Assembly: GCA_964504305.1 (NCBI GenBank)
Contig: CAZDEB010000002.1
Coordinates: 356,899-420,898 of the forward strand
Source: UBA11606 sp964504305
GTDB taxonomy: Bacteria; Actinomycetota; Acidimicrobiia; Acidimicrobiales; Aldehydirespiratoraceae
Length of the DNA stretch: 64,000 nt
Reading direction: 5' to 3'
Shown here: piece after piece, positions 25,538 through 34,840 of the stretch
How the letters are laid out: every line of letters begins with the position of its first letter
How positions within the stretch are numbered: the first letter of the stretch is position 1
Translations under genes and position numbers: made by a program
The notes under the pieces: generated by a model
Told to the model about the DNA's origin: nothing
Seen by the model: the letters and a program-made list of their open reading frames with translations, nothing else
The model's database searches: none

Positions 25538-27691
25538 TTGCTGCTCGTTCTGATGACACTATTTGTCGCATCACTAGGCGCCACCGCCCTGGCCGGACTT
25601 AGGTTGCGAACCCTCGCCGAGCAGATCCACGAACACAGCAAAGTAACCCGCGAAGTTACCGGCGGCATGTCCGATATCCGTGTCGACAGTGCCCAACTTG
25701 CCCACGTCCTGCGACCAGACCATGCCGATCAGTTCACTCTCGAGAACATAACTACTACCTACGCTCTTGCCCGCCGCCAGGTCGACATCGCCGCTGACGG
25801 CGTGGTCAACCTTTCGGATCCACGCAGTCACGTCCTCTTCGACTCGCTTACCGAGACCTACGACCAGATAGCAACACTGCTGGCCGACGCTTCGCAGTCG
25901 GGCCAGCTCGACTACGTCGCCGTCGCGCCACTTCTCGACCCGCTCACCAGCAACTCACGCCAACTGGTCGACAAGGCCTACGCGGAAGTCCGTGCGACCG
26001 CGGCCGAGGACGCCATCACCGAGCAACTCGAACTGCTGATAGTGCTCCTGCCTTTCGTTGCCGTAGGGCTGCTCTTCGCCGTCGACCGGGTAGCCAACCG
26101 CGACATGCGGCAACAATTCAATCAGGCCAGGCGGACCCTCTCGGTTGTGAGCGACAGGCGCCAGCAAACCCACCGCATCACCCAAGGGCAGGCCGAAGTG
26201 CTCGAATTGGTTGCTCACGGCCGACGGCTCGGGGAAGTACGCGAACAAATCGCCCACATCATCGATGCCGAGACAGGCGGAGAATGGGAACTGGGTGAGC
26301 ACGGTGCGGTACCCGCGGTCGAGGGGGCGGCACCGTTACCGCCGGCGTTAGCGGAGATGGTCCCGGGGCTTCTCGAAGTTGCCGCCGAGCGCGATCGAAT
26401 CAACGATGCGCTTGTTCACGATGCCCGCCACGATCTGCTCACTGGTCTGGCTAACCGCTCAGCGATCACAGAAGCTACCGAGCGGGCATTGCAGCAGCGC
26501 CATCGCGACCACGACCTCGCGTTTTTGTTTGTCGACCTCGACCAGTTCAAGGAGGTCAACGACAACCTCGGGCATCGCGTCGGCGACCAGGTGCTTTGCG
26601 AGATAGCGGGCCGAATCAGCGCCGAATGCAGAAGCGGCGACCTCGTCGGCCGAATCGGAGGCGACGAATTCGGGGTGTTGTTGCCAGACACCAACTCAAC
26701 CGCGGCGTGGCGCATCGCTCGACGGATCGTGGAATCGGCGTCCACGCCAATCCGAGTTGAGGAAGTGGAAATTGTGGTCGGCGCAAGCATTGGTATCGCC
26801 CTCGCGGGCCCCGAACACCGCGACGCCGATCTTCTTCTAAACGAAGCCGACCAAGCGATGTATCACGCCAAGCACCGTCACGAGTCGATCGTCGAGATCA
26901 ACAACAATCTCCGTGAGGAAGCCGAACGCCGCCGTGACATCGAGCAAAAGCTCAAAGACGCGATACGCACTGAGCAGTTTGAGTATCACTTCCAGCCCAT
27001 CGTTGACACGGTGACCGAACGACTCGTGGGTGTCGAAGCGCTCGTTCGTTTACGCGATGGCGACGACCTCTTGCCGCCAGCAGAGTTTCTGGTGGTCGCC
27101 GAGGAGACCGGATTGATCATCGCCATCGATCGTCTGGTGCTCGCCGGGGCCGCGCATCAAGTAGCGACCTGGAACCGCGAGCTCGGCCTCAGCCTCAATC
27201 TCGCCGTCAACATGTCCGGGGTTCACCTCAACCGGCGCGACGCGTTTGATGACCTCGAGTACGTGATGCATCGTTCCGGTTTGGCGATGGAAGACCTCAC
27301 GATAGAAATTACCGAAGGCGTTTTTCTTGCTGATTATGCCGAACTCGCCACACGGATCAACCGGATTCGCCACATGGGCGTCAGGTTCGCCATTGACGAC
27401 TTCGGGACCGGATATTCCTCGCTTGCTTACCTGCAACAATTGCCCGTCGACATCCTCAAGATCGACCGAGCATTCGTCAAACGCATCGGTTCGGCTAAAG
27501 GCGACGAAGCCATCGTGAAAACGATTCTTGACCTAGCCGATGCACTTCGGCTTGAGACCGTCGCCGAAGGCGTCGAGAGGCCCGAACAGCGAGACCGACT
27601 GGCCGCGATGGGTTGTGACCACTGTCAAGGCTACTACTTCGGCAAACCAGCGCCGGCCGACAAGTTCGCTCAACGTTGGTTCCCGAGCTAA
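25538..27691 (+). CDS. Membrane GGDEF-EAL cyclic-di-GMP enzyme
   Basis: 717-residue bifunctional signalling protein. The N-terminus has one membrane helix, an extracytoplasmic helical region (about 25-165) and a second helix (about 166-185). A GGDEF domain (about 285-450) follows with an intact GGDEF motif near residue 375, then an EAL domain (about 470-715) with intact EAL (near 500), DDFGTGYSS and QGYYFGKP. Both cyclase and phosphodiesterase active sites look functional. The start is uncertain: TTG at 25538 precedes the first membrane helix, and no ATG or GTG lies in frame between it and an upstream stop. Confidence 0.9.
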   Translation: MLLVLMTLFVASLGATALAGLRLRTLAEQIHEHSKVTREVTGGMSDIRVDSAQLAHVLRPDHADQFTLENITTTYALARRQVDIAADGVVNLSDPRSHVLFDSLTETYDQIATLLADASQSGQLDYVAVAPLLDPLTSNSRQLVDKAYAEVRATAAEDAITEQLELLIVLLPFVAVGLLFAVDRVANRDMRQQFNQARRTLSVVSDRRQQTHRITQGQAEVLELVAHGRRLGEVREQIAHIIDAETGGEWELGEHGAVPAVEGAAPLPPALAEMVPGLLEVAAERDRINDALVHDARHDLLTGLANRSAITEATERALQQRHRDHDLAFLFVDLDQFKEVNDNLGHRVGDQVLCEIAGRISAECRSGDLVGRIGGDEFGVLLPDTNSTAAWRIARRIVESASTPIRVEEVEIVVGASIGIALAGPEHRDADLLLNEADQAMYHAKHRHESIVEINNNLREEAERRRDIEQKLKDAIRTEQFEYHFQPIVDTVTERLVGVEALVRLRDGDDLLPPAEFLVVAEETGLIIAIDRLVLAGAAHQVATWNRELGLSLNLAVNMSGVHLNRRDAFDDLEYVMHRSGLAMEDLTIEITEGVFLADYAELATRINRIRHMGVRFAIDDFGTGYSSLAYLQQLPVDILKIDRAFVKRIGSAKGDEAIVKTILDLADALRLETVAEGVERPEQRDRLAAMGCDHCQGYYFGKPAPADKFAQRWFPS

Positions 27692-27840
27692 GGGACTAAC
27701 TGGGCGCCTCTACTTGCGTCGGCCGTGTCCTCGGGATCGATATTGAGGCGACGAAATGCGAACACCAAATACTGGCCCGGCTCGTCCCTGAACACGAAGC
27801 AACCCCCGTCACGGCACGGCGCGAAACGATGGTCCAGAAT
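27688..27840 (-). pseudogene. Possible 3' remnant of an unknown gene
   Basis: The minus strand reads as plausible coding sequence, ending RRLNIDPEDTADASRGAQLV before a TAG that overlaps the end of the GGDEF-EAL gene, with C-R-D-G-G-C-F-V-F-R-D-E-P-G upstream. Codon bias resembles the window's genes. It loses sense where the acyltransferase gene begins on the other strand, so if real it is a truncated tail. I do not recognise the family. Confidence 0.25.
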
Positions 27841-29118
27841 ACAGCGATGCGCGGCCCAGAAACACCAATTACCCAACCCCCTCCTCCGGCTTCCAGCGCG
27901 GCACGCCGTTACGATCTCGACGCCCTGCGAGGGTTCGCGATGTTGCTCGGAATCGTGCTGCACGCGGCGATCCCGTTCGTGCCGTATTGGGAAGAAGGCG
28001 ACCCCGGCAGCAACCTGCTTTGGACCGTATTCGAATTCATCCACGGGTTCCGGATGCCGTTGTTCTTCATTCTCAGCGGATTCTTCACGACCATGCTGTG
28101 GCGCCGACGCGGCCTGCGGGCCCTCCTCAGACACCGGTTGCGACGCGTCGGGCTGCCGCTACTGATCGGTGTTTTCGTGGTCCTGCCACTCGTGGTGGCG
28201 GGAATCATAGGCGGCTACGTCATAAGCGGGGTTGACGTCGAAGGAGATGCTGGCGCGGTATACGACGACGACCTCGGCGCTTCAGCCGACGCTGAGTTCG
28301 CGAGTGCCGACATCGGCGATCCGTCCGACGCCAATGCCGATAAGCCGGCGGCTCCCTTCGGGTTCGCTCACCTTTGGTTCCTTTGGTTTCTACTCTGGAT
28401 GGTCGCCGGTTTCGTGACCGTGACTGCGATCGTGGGCTGGCTGACCCGTCGAATCAGCAAAGACCGGCCTACCCGGTCAGGTCTGACCAGGATCGCCCTC
28501 CTGGCGATGCCCGCTATCGCCGTTGTGGCGGCGCGAGCGATGAGCGACGAAACGTTCGGACCAGATACCTCCGATGCCTTCATCCCCAACGGCGCCGTAT
28601 TTGGCTTCTACGCGGCCTTCTTTGCCTTCGGAGCGCTTGCCTATGACCGAGAGACGACGTCGGGCGTTCCACTAATCGACGCGGTCGGAAGGCTTTGGCC
28701 ACTTCAACTCGGCGTAGCGGCGCTGGTGTTGTTTCCGCTCGGTCGAGGACTGGTTACCGACTACTGGACCGTCAGCACCGTCTTACAGGTTGGCTTCGCC
28801 TGGCTGATGAGCTTCGGCCTGCTCGGCGCGTTTCGCAGGTACATGGCTTCACGAAGCTTCCGAGTTCGCTGGCTGTCCGATGCCTCGTATTGGATGTACC
28901 TGATGCATCTACCGCTGGTGTTCGTCGCCCAAGGTGTCGCGGCACGGCTGGAACTTCCGGCACTGGTCGGGTTCGTATTCATTTGCCTGACCATCACGCC
29001 GCTCCTGCTCGCGTCGTACGGGTATGTGATCAGGTACTCGTTTGTCGGCCGTCTGCTCAACGGCGCCCGTACACGCGCCGGCGACGAGCAGCTCCGATCA
29101 CAACCGGCTAGCTCCTAG
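27829..29118 (+). CDS. Acyltransferase family 3 membrane protein
   Basis: 429-residue membrane acyltransferase of the OafA/MdoC type with about ten helices. It begins RRYDLDALRGFAMLLGIVLHAA, containing the conserved R-x-x-x-L-D-x-L-R-G and the catalytic-type His, followed by RMPLFFILSGFF. An acidic, probably extracytoplasmic loop lies at about 135-180. Such enzymes O-acylate glucans, lipids or cell-wall sugars. The start could be ATG 27829 or 27847. A strong 15-bp hairpin follows the stop. Confidence 0.87.
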   Translation: MVQNTAMRGPETPITQPPPPASSAARRYDLDALRGFAMLLGIVLHAAIPFVPYWEEGDPGSNLLWTVFEFIHGFRMPLFFILSGFFTTMLWRRRGLRALLRHRLRRVGLPLLIGVFVVLPLVVAGIIGGYVISGVDVEGDAGAVYDDDLGASADAEFASADIGDPSDANADKPAAPFGFAHLWFLWFLLWMVAGFVTVTAIVGWLTRRISKDRPTRSGLTRIALLAMPAIAVVAARAMSDETFGPDTSDAFIPNGAVFGFYAAFFAFGALAYDRETTSGVPLIDAVGRLWPLQLGVAALVLFPLGRGLVTDYWTVSTVLQVGFAWLMSFGLLGAFRRYMASRSFRVRWLSDASYWMYLMHLPLVFVAQGVAARLELPALVGFVFICLTITPLLLASYGYVIRYSFVGRLLNGARTRAGDEQLRSQPASS

Positions 29119-29130
29119 CGACATCAAGGT

Positions 29131-29168
29131 CAGCACGGAGCGGTCGGCGAGTTGACCGCTCCGTGCTG
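29131..29168. terminator. Bidirectional intrinsic hairpin terminator
   Basis: Perfect 15-bp inverted repeat (CAGCACGGAGCGGTC and its complement) around an 8-base loop, centred in the 72-bp gap between the convergent acyltransferase and secreted-protein genes. There is no U-tract, as is common in high-GC actinobacteria. Confidence 0.85.
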
Positions 29169-29190
29169 GGTCGAGAACCGCGCTGGTGGA

Positions 29191-30075
29191 TCAGCGGTCC
29201 TCAACGGACTTGCGGAGTTGGCCCTTGTCGACTCGGACCTTCACCCGAGACTCGGCGTCACCGGACTCGAATCGGACCTCGACTGTGGACGGGCCGGCAT
29301 CGCGGACATCCACGCTGTAACCAGTCGTTGGCACCGCGCTGACGAGCAACACCGTGTCACCACTTACCGACACGACCACGGTGCCTCCGGAGGCTTGAAT
29401 GCTGTGCTGGGTTGCAGGGGCCGTGGTCGTGTCGGTGTCAGGAACCGTCGAAGTCGACGTGCCCGACGAATTTGAAGGATCGATTGATGTGGTGGATTGC
29501 GGGTTGCCGACCGGCACAAACACCTCGGTCCGTACTCCGGTACGTCGATCTCGGATGCGAATACGAACCTGGTTGTGCTCGAGCTCCAGGTTCAGATCGA
29601 CGCGGTCGTTGCCGTTACGAAATGTGACCTCGACTTCTCTACCGACTGCCACCTCAACAGTGGGAGTCCAGCCGTCGTTGGGGGAAACGTCCACAACCAG
29701 CAGCTCGGCGCCATCGACCGCGTAGGAGACAACGCCGGCGTCGATCACCATCACTTCGTGGCTTGCAGTGTCGGACGGCATCTCCGCGAGCGTTGTCGAG
29801 GTGCTCGTCGAACTCGTAGAAGATGTGCTCGAAGAGCTATTCGAAAGCGTCGAACTGGTGGTGCTGTCATCTGAAAGCGTCGTTGACGTCGCATCGGTCG
29901 ATGGGTCATCGGGAGAGGTGGATGTCGTAGACGTCGAATCCGACGAGGAGCCAACGAAAGGCAACTGACTGGGGGTTGTAGTCCCAAGAGCAACCGCCGC
30001 GGTCGCGGTAACGACGACCACGATTGACACTGTTGCGGCGGTTATACCGTTCAGAAACTTCCGGACAAGATTCAT
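29191..30075 (-). CDS. Secreted or anchored Ser/Thr-rich protein with two repeats of a beta domain
   Basis: 294 residues: an N-terminal hydrophobic segment (about 10-32), a low-complexity Ser/Thr linker (about 45-98), then two copies of an about 70-residue beta-rich domain (about 103-175 and 225-290) separated by another Ser/Thr linker. Each copy contains a G-x-V-x-V hydrophobic strand, a D/P-x-x-G-W/Y-x-V-x-V turn, a V-E-V-x-F strand and alternating basic residues at the end. The protein encoded at 30228 carries a third copy. Export and location at or outside the cell surface are inferred; function unknown. Confidence 0.75.
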   Translation of the reverse strand: MNLVRKFLNGITAATVSIVVVVTATAAVALGTTTPSQLPFVGSSSDSTSTTSTSPDDPSTDATSTTLSDDSTTSSTLSNSSSSTSSTSSTSTSTTLAEMPSDTASHEVMVIDAGVVSYAVDGAELLVVDVSPNDGWTPTVEVAVGREVEVTFRNGNDRVDLNLELEHNQVRIRIRDRRTGVRTEVFVPVGNPQSTTSIDPSNSSGTSTSTVPDTDTTTAPATQHSIQASGGTVVVSVSGDTVLLVSAVPTTGYSVDVRDAGPSTVEVRFESGDAESRVKVRVDKGQLRKSVEDR

Positions 30076-30227
30076 GACTCGACCTCACTGGTTCGAAGGA
30101 GCTGGTGAATTCAGTGTCCGATACCGCCTCATAACTGCGAGTATTGGGTTCCTTAGACGTGGGATAAATCGTCGCGAGCCTCGCCTCACGACGAACGAGA
30201 ACGCCGAGCCGCTACTCGCGATACCGC

Positions 30228-30869
30228 CTACGCAGCCCGTTCTTCGACCCGGTGCATCGCGCCGTCTTTCCACCAGACGTCGACTCTCGATCGATGAGTA
30301 TTCGATCGGAATTCAATCTTCCAGCCAGGAGTCTCTGGTTCGATCGTGACGTCGAACCCGGGATGAGCCGTGGCCCACAGGATCACCACCTCGGTAGCTG
30401 AAAAGGACACCGCCACCGACCCGCCCTCGAGCGCAAAAGTCGCAGTTTCGGCCGGGGCTACCGTGGTGGTGGGACTCGCAGGCGCCTCGGTGGGGGTCAC
30501 ACCAACGGTGGTGGTGGTGGTCGTCGGTTGGCTCTGCGTCGTGCCCGGATCGGAGCCGCCGGCAGTGTCGAGAGGTGGCGCGGCATCGGGTGCGACCGTG
30601 TCGGCCAAACTTGTCGGAGGATCGACGGTTGTGCTTGTTGTCGTCGCCTCGGACTCAGAGCCGTCGTCCACCTCTACGCCCTCGGACTGCTCGGGTGTCG
30701 CCGCCGCGCCTTCGACATCAGAGGCCGACGCCACCAGTGCGGACGGGGCAAGGGTTGCGAGCGGAGGGCTAATGACCTCTGTACTAACGACATTTACGCC
30801 AGCCCAGGCAACACTGACCGCTCCGACACTCGCGACGACCCAAAGCAGCGCAAGCGCAAATCGTTTCAT
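30228..30869 (-). CDS. Secreted Thr-rich protein with one beta domain, paralogue of the neighbour
   Basis: 213 residues from ATG 30869, which has a strong GGAGG ribosome-binding site 9 bases upstream. A signal peptide (about 1-24, ending near AWA) is followed by an Ala/Thr/Pro-rich linker containing T-T-T-T-T-T runs, then a C-terminal domain (about 145-213) like those of the neighbouring protein: LEGGSVAVSFSATEVVILWA, PGFDVTIE and W-K-I-E-F-R-S. It is divergent from the two-component system at 30972, which may regulate it. Confidence 0.75.
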   Translation of the reverse strand: MKRFALALLWVVASVGAVSVAWAGVNVVSTEVISPPLATLAPSALVASASDVEGAAATPEQSEGVEVDDGSESEATTTSTTVDPPTSLADTVAPDAAPPLDTAGGSDPGTTQSQPTTTTTTVGVTPTEAPASPTTTVAPAETATFALEGGSVAVSFSATEVVILWATAHPGFDVTIEPETPGWKIEFRSNTHRSRVDVWWKDGAMHRVEERAA

Positions 30870-30971
30870 GGTCTCACCCTCCCGCACAGCAGGTTCGAAA
30901 AGCGACAAGACCACACTAATTCGTCCCTAAACCGTACCTGCGCCCCGGCCAATGCTCTACCGTCGCGAGGC

Positions 30972-31652
30972 ATGTCATCTGTCTTTGTAATCGAGGACGA
31001 GTTTCATATTCGCGACCTTGCCGTGCGCGCACTCGCCGAGGCTGGTCATGTTGTGTGGTCCGAATCAACAGGAATGGGCGGCCTCAGCGGGGTAATCGAG
31101 AAGGCGCCCGACGTGGTGGTGCTCGATCTCGGTTTACCCGACGTCGACGGCGCCGAGGTTCTCCGCATGATCAGAGCGGTCTCGAACGTTCCGGTGATCG
31201 TCGCTACGGCGAGAGACGACGAGCGCGAAATCGTCCGTCTGCTAAACGCCGGCGCCGACGAGTACGTCGTCAAACCCTATTCGGGCGTTCAACTCGAGGC
31301 ACGAATTCGGGCCATTGTTCGCCGCACGGCGGTCGCCGGAACCGAGAACCGGTTAGAAGTCGGCCAGCTTGTCATCGATCTTCGGGCTCATTCCGTCTCG
31401 CTCGACGGCCACGAGTTGGAACTCAATCGCAAGGAGTTCGACATTCTTTCGTTTCTTGCAACGCGAGCCGGCGAGGTCGTGACCCGCCAGGAGCTCTACG
31501 CCGAGGTGTGGCGTCAGCCCTACGGTGGCGCCGACAAGACAATCGACGTTCACCTGTCTTGGCTGCGTCGCAAGCTTGGCGAGACCGCGGCGAATCCCCG
31601 GTACCTACACACGGTTAGGGGCGTTGGTGTGAAGCTCGTCGATCCGGGATGA
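30972..31652 (+). CDS. OmpR-family response regulator
   Basis: 226 residues: receiver domain with phospho-acceptor D52 in VVVLDLGLPDVDG, acidic pocket IEDE (7-10), lysine in VVKPYSG, and a C-terminal winged-helix DNA-binding domain (about 130-225) ending RYLHTVRGVGVKL. ATG at 30972. It overlaps the histidine kinase gene by four bases (ATGA). Divergent from a secreted protein gene with a 102-bp intergenic region. Confidence 0.95.
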   Translation: MSSVFVIEDEFHIRDLAVRALAEAGHVVWSESTGMGGLSGVIEKAPDVVVLDLGLPDVDGAEVLRMIRAVSNVPVIVATARDDEREIVRLLNAGADEYVVKPYSGVQLEARIRAIVRRTAVAGTENRLEVGQLVIDLRAHSVSLDGHELELNRKEFDILSFLATRAGEVVTRQELYAEVWRQPYGGADKTIDVHLSWLRRKLGETAANPRYLHTVRGVGVKLVDPG

Positions 31653-32941
31653 GACGCCAGCTCATTCTCGTTTTCCTGGCGGTTTCGAGCATGGTGGCGC
31701 TCGCCTTCGTCGTTCCGCTGGCGTTTCTTGTCCAGCGCACCGCCGAGGATCGAGCTACTGACATCGCCCGAGCCGACGCGTCGGCAATTGTGCCTGCGCT
31801 GGCGTCGGGCGGGTCCGACGAACTCATCGAGTCAGTCTTGCTGACTACAGTCAGCGGTTCGCGAGGCCTCACGACGGTGCTGAGATCAAACGGCGCGGTG
31901 GTCGGCAACGCCGAAGGAGTGACCTCTAGGCTTCGCGACGCGGTCATCAACGGATCTTCGGCGATCGGCCCAACCCCCGGTGGCGAGGAGCTCGTAGTAG
32001 CGATAGCGACAGGGCCAACGGAGCTGTCGGCGGTCCGCGTTCTGATTCCTGATGCCGATCGACATCACGGTCGCGATCGGGCTTGGCTCGCCCTTTTCGG
32101 TGTCGGTGCCGTTCTCGTAGCAATCTCGGTCACCGTCGCCGACCGCCTGGCCCAAGCAGTTGTCCGACCGACGCAGAACCTTGCCAGCGCCGCTACTCGA
32201 CTCGGCGACGGCGACCTGTCGGTCCGCGTCGACCCGACCGGGCCGCCCGAACTCCACAATCTCGCGACAACGTTCAACGATCTCGGTTCTCGCATAGACC
32301 TGATGCTCGAACGTGAACGCGAACTGGCCGCCGAAATGTCACACCGGCTTCGGACCCCTTTGACGCGTCTTCGCCTCCGGACCGAGCAGGTGACCGAGTC
32401 AGAAATCGCTACTGAACTGACCGACGATGTGAACGAACTGACCCGCGTCGTAACAGAACTCATCAATGACTCCAGACGCGCAACCGACGGCGAGCAACAG
32501 ACTTGCGATCTCACCGCGGTGGCCACAGAACGCTCGGCGTACTGGAGGGTGCTCGCGGAAGACCAGCAACGGCCGTGGCGCGAGACGATCGTCGAGAGAA
32601 CAATGCAGGTGAACGTCGAGGCATCCGACCTCCAAGCGGCCTTGGATGTGCTCATAGAAAACGTCTTTCGTCACACCGACGACACTGCGATTATTGAGGT
32701 CGGGACATCAAGCGCCGGCGGTAGTGCTTGTGTCTGGGTCGCTGATGGGGGTCCGGGGTTCGAGCCGAGCCAGGCCCGCCGTGGTGAGAGCGCAGGAGGC
32801 TCGACCGGGCTTGGGCTCGACATCGCGCGCCGTACCGCGACAGCTGCCGGTGGAGAAATGCGTATCGGCCCAAGCGAGCACGGTGGCAGCATCGTCGAGC
32901 TCTTGCTACCCGAACGCTCGGTAAGCACCGACGAGGTTTGA
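31649..32941 (+). CDS. Sensor histidine kinase
   Basis: 430 residues: two membrane helices (about 5-27 and 145-165) flank an extracytoplasmic sensor, followed by a HAMP domain (about 166-220), a HisKA domain with phospho-acceptor H232 in EMSHRLRTPL, and a HATPase domain (about 315-425) with NVFRHTDD, DGGPGF and GGSTGLGLDIARR. It is coupled to the response regulator and completes a two-component system. Confidence 0.94.
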   Translation: MRRQLILVFLAVSSMVALAFVVPLAFLVQRTAEDRATDIARADASAIVPALASGGSDELIESVLLTTVSGSRGLTTVLRSNGAVVGNAEGVTSRLRDAVINGSSAIGPTPGGEELVVAIATGPTELSAVRVLIPDADRHHGRDRAWLALFGVGAVLVAISVTVADRLAQAVVRPTQNLASAATRLGDGDLSVRVDPTGPPELHNLATTFNDLGSRIDLMLERERELAAEMSHRLRTPLTRLRLRTEQVTESEIATELTDDVNELTRVVTELINDSRRATDGEQQTCDLTAVATERSAYWRVLAEDQQRPWRETIVERTMQVNVEASDLQAALDVLIENVFRHTDDTAIIEVGTSSAGGSACVWVADGGPGFEPSQARRGESAGGSTGLGLDIARRTATAAGGEMRIGPSEHGGSIVELLLPERSVSTDEV

Positions 32942-33025
32942 GAAGTTGTTGAGGGATTCCAGCGGGTGCGTTTAGGAGTGTTTCCACCACGGTTGAAGAC
33001 ACCCCAACAACAGTAGTCCCCCATC

Positions 33026-33676
33026 ATGAACCGTATTCTTGCTCTCCGAACAGGCTTGGTCAGCACAGTCATTTTGACCGTCGGCAGTCTTGCGCTAGCC
33101 GCCGGTGCCGAACATGCCGGCGATCCGAGATGTCAAAGTGCAACCGCCCCCGCGGCCGTGCCGAGCTCCCTGCTTTCGATCATCGTCGAACTGGTGACAG
33201 GGTCGTTTGGCGATGCGGTCAAGACCCGGGTTCTCGACAAAGCCGACATGAGCGACGGTGGGCTACTTCGCCGCGACGATCTACCGCCCGACTCTGCGAT
33301 TGGTTACCTCCGAAACGGCCGGTCGAACCTGTTTCACCTACCGGTTGTGGCCGCCGGAGACGGCGGCGTTTACGTCAGCCTCGACGACATGAGCGCTTTG
33401 TGGACCAGCCTCCCAGCCGGCGACATAGTGTCGACGGCAACCATGGAGATGATGATGACGGCCGAGAGCGTTTGCGACGAGCGCCGGTCGTACGGCCGCG
33501 GCTTCTGGATCGGTAACGGTGGCGACCGCGTCTGGCTCGAAGGTATGGATGCCGGCGTGTCGTTCCAATCTGGCATCTACCGCTCATCGGGCAATCGGTA
33601 CACCGTCATGGCCAACAATTCGAGCGATGCTTGGCCGCTGGTGAAAGCCATCACCCAACCCGAGAGTCGCCTGTGA
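33026..33676 (+). pseudogene. Truncated beta-lactamase-related serine hydrolase
   Basis: 216 residues. A signal-like N-terminus (1-28) is joined near residue 55 to what looks like the C-terminal half of a class C beta-lactamase-like protein (VTGSFGDAVKTRVLDKADMSDGG, then GDGGVYVSLDDMSALW, YGRGFWI, and WLEGMDAGVSFQS). The nucleophile S-x-x-K and Y-x-N motifs expected in the missing half are absent. Either an internally deleted gene or a catalytically inert exported domain. Its stop overlaps the GTG of the next gene (GTGA), so it may still be translated. Confidence 0.65.
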
Positions 33677-34827
33677 AACATCACCGATTGCCGCTAACCG
33701 CCGAGTTCGATTTGCCATCAGATCGGGTCTGGCTCAACGCCTCGCATCAGGGTCCGCTCCCCCGCCGCGCCGCCGACGCCGTTGCCCGGATGGTTCGATG
33801 GAAGCAGCAACCTCACAACCTAATGACGCCGCAGCCCTTCACCGAGATTCCCGAAAACCTGCGTTCAACCCTCGCCCGCGTCTTGTCGGCGTCACCGGAC
33901 GAGATCGCTCTGGCCAATAGCTCCTCCTACGGGCTCCATCTCGTCGCCAACGGCCTGGGCCTGGGACCCGGCGATGAAGTAATCGTGGCTGGCAACGATT
34001 TCCCGTCCGATGTCTTGCCATGGCTGCGCCTACAACAATCCGGGGTGACGGTTAAGCAGCTCACCCCCCAACACAAAGTGCTCACGGCAGCCGAGATCGT
34101 TCCCGAAATCACCGCTCGCACACGCGCCGTATGTCTGACTTGGGTCCATTCGTTCAGCGGCCACATGATCGACGTCGACGCCATTGGGCAGCTCTGCCGA
34201 GAGGTCGGCGCGCTGTTCGTGGTCAACGGGTCTCAGGCCGTTGGTGCAATCCCCATGACTCCCAGCAATCACCCGATCGATGCGCTCGTGAGTGTCGGGT
34301 TCAAGTACCTCTGCGGCCCTTACGGCACCGGCTTTTGCTGGTTGGGGCCGAACGCGTTGACTCGCTTGGCACCGGCCAAGCTTTATTGGCTGAGCGCATT
34401 GACCGCCGACGATCTCGCCAAGGAACAACTCGATCTCGACTCCGTGGTAGCACCAGAATCGGCGCGACAACACGACATCTTCGGAACGGCAAACTTTTTC
34501 AACTACGCCGCTTGGGCCGAATCGGCGGCCCTCGTCGAACGAACCGGAATCGCCGACATCTACGCCCACAATCTGTCACTAGCAGCGCGACTAATCGAGC
34601 AGATCGATGTCAAGAAGTTCGAACCGCAACACCGCGGCGATCCTCAACGCTTGAGCAGCATTGTTTTCCTGCGACCTCTGCATCGCAGCCTCGACGAAGT
34701 CGCTACCGCACTAGCCGATGCGGGTATAGACGTGGCCCGTCGCCGCGGCATGCTGCGACTGGCCCCTCACTTCTACAACGGAGTTGACGACGTCGATCGG
34801 GCAACCGAAGTTCTGAACGCGGTCTAG
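33673..34827 (+). CDS. Class V PLP enzyme lacking the usual cofactor aspartate (first copy)
   Basis: 384-residue class V aminotransferase fold, isopenicillin N epimerase/SufS-like. The Schiff-base lysine is K211 in VGFKYLCGPYGTG. The position normally occupied by Asp contacting the PLP ring nitrogen reads VVNGSQAVGA, with Asn185. The desulfurase catalytic Cys region is absent (RRGMLRLAPHFYN), so this is not a SufS desulfurase. GTG start overlaps the preceding stop. A second class V gene lies at 36921, separated by SulP and PPOX genes. Confidence 0.84.
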   Translation: MKHHRLPLTAEFDLPSDRVWLNASHQGPLPRRAADAVARMVRWKQQPHNLMTPQPFTEIPENLRSTLARVLSASPDEIALANSSSYGLHLVANGLGLGPGDEVIVAGNDFPSDVLPWLRLQQSGVTVKQLTPQHKVLTAAEIVPEITARTRAVCLTWVHSFSGHMIDVDAIGQLCREVGALFVVNGSQAVGAIPMTPSNHPIDALVSVGFKYLCGPYGTGFCWLGPNALTRLAPAKLYWLSALTADDLAKEQLDLDSVVAPESARQHDIFGTANFFNYAAWAESAALVERTGIADIYAHNLSLAARLIEQIDVKKFEPQHRGDPQRLSSIVFLRPLHRSLDEVATALADAGIDVARRRGMLRLAPHFYNGVDDVDRATEVLNAV

Positions 34828-34840
34828 TCGCACCCACCGC

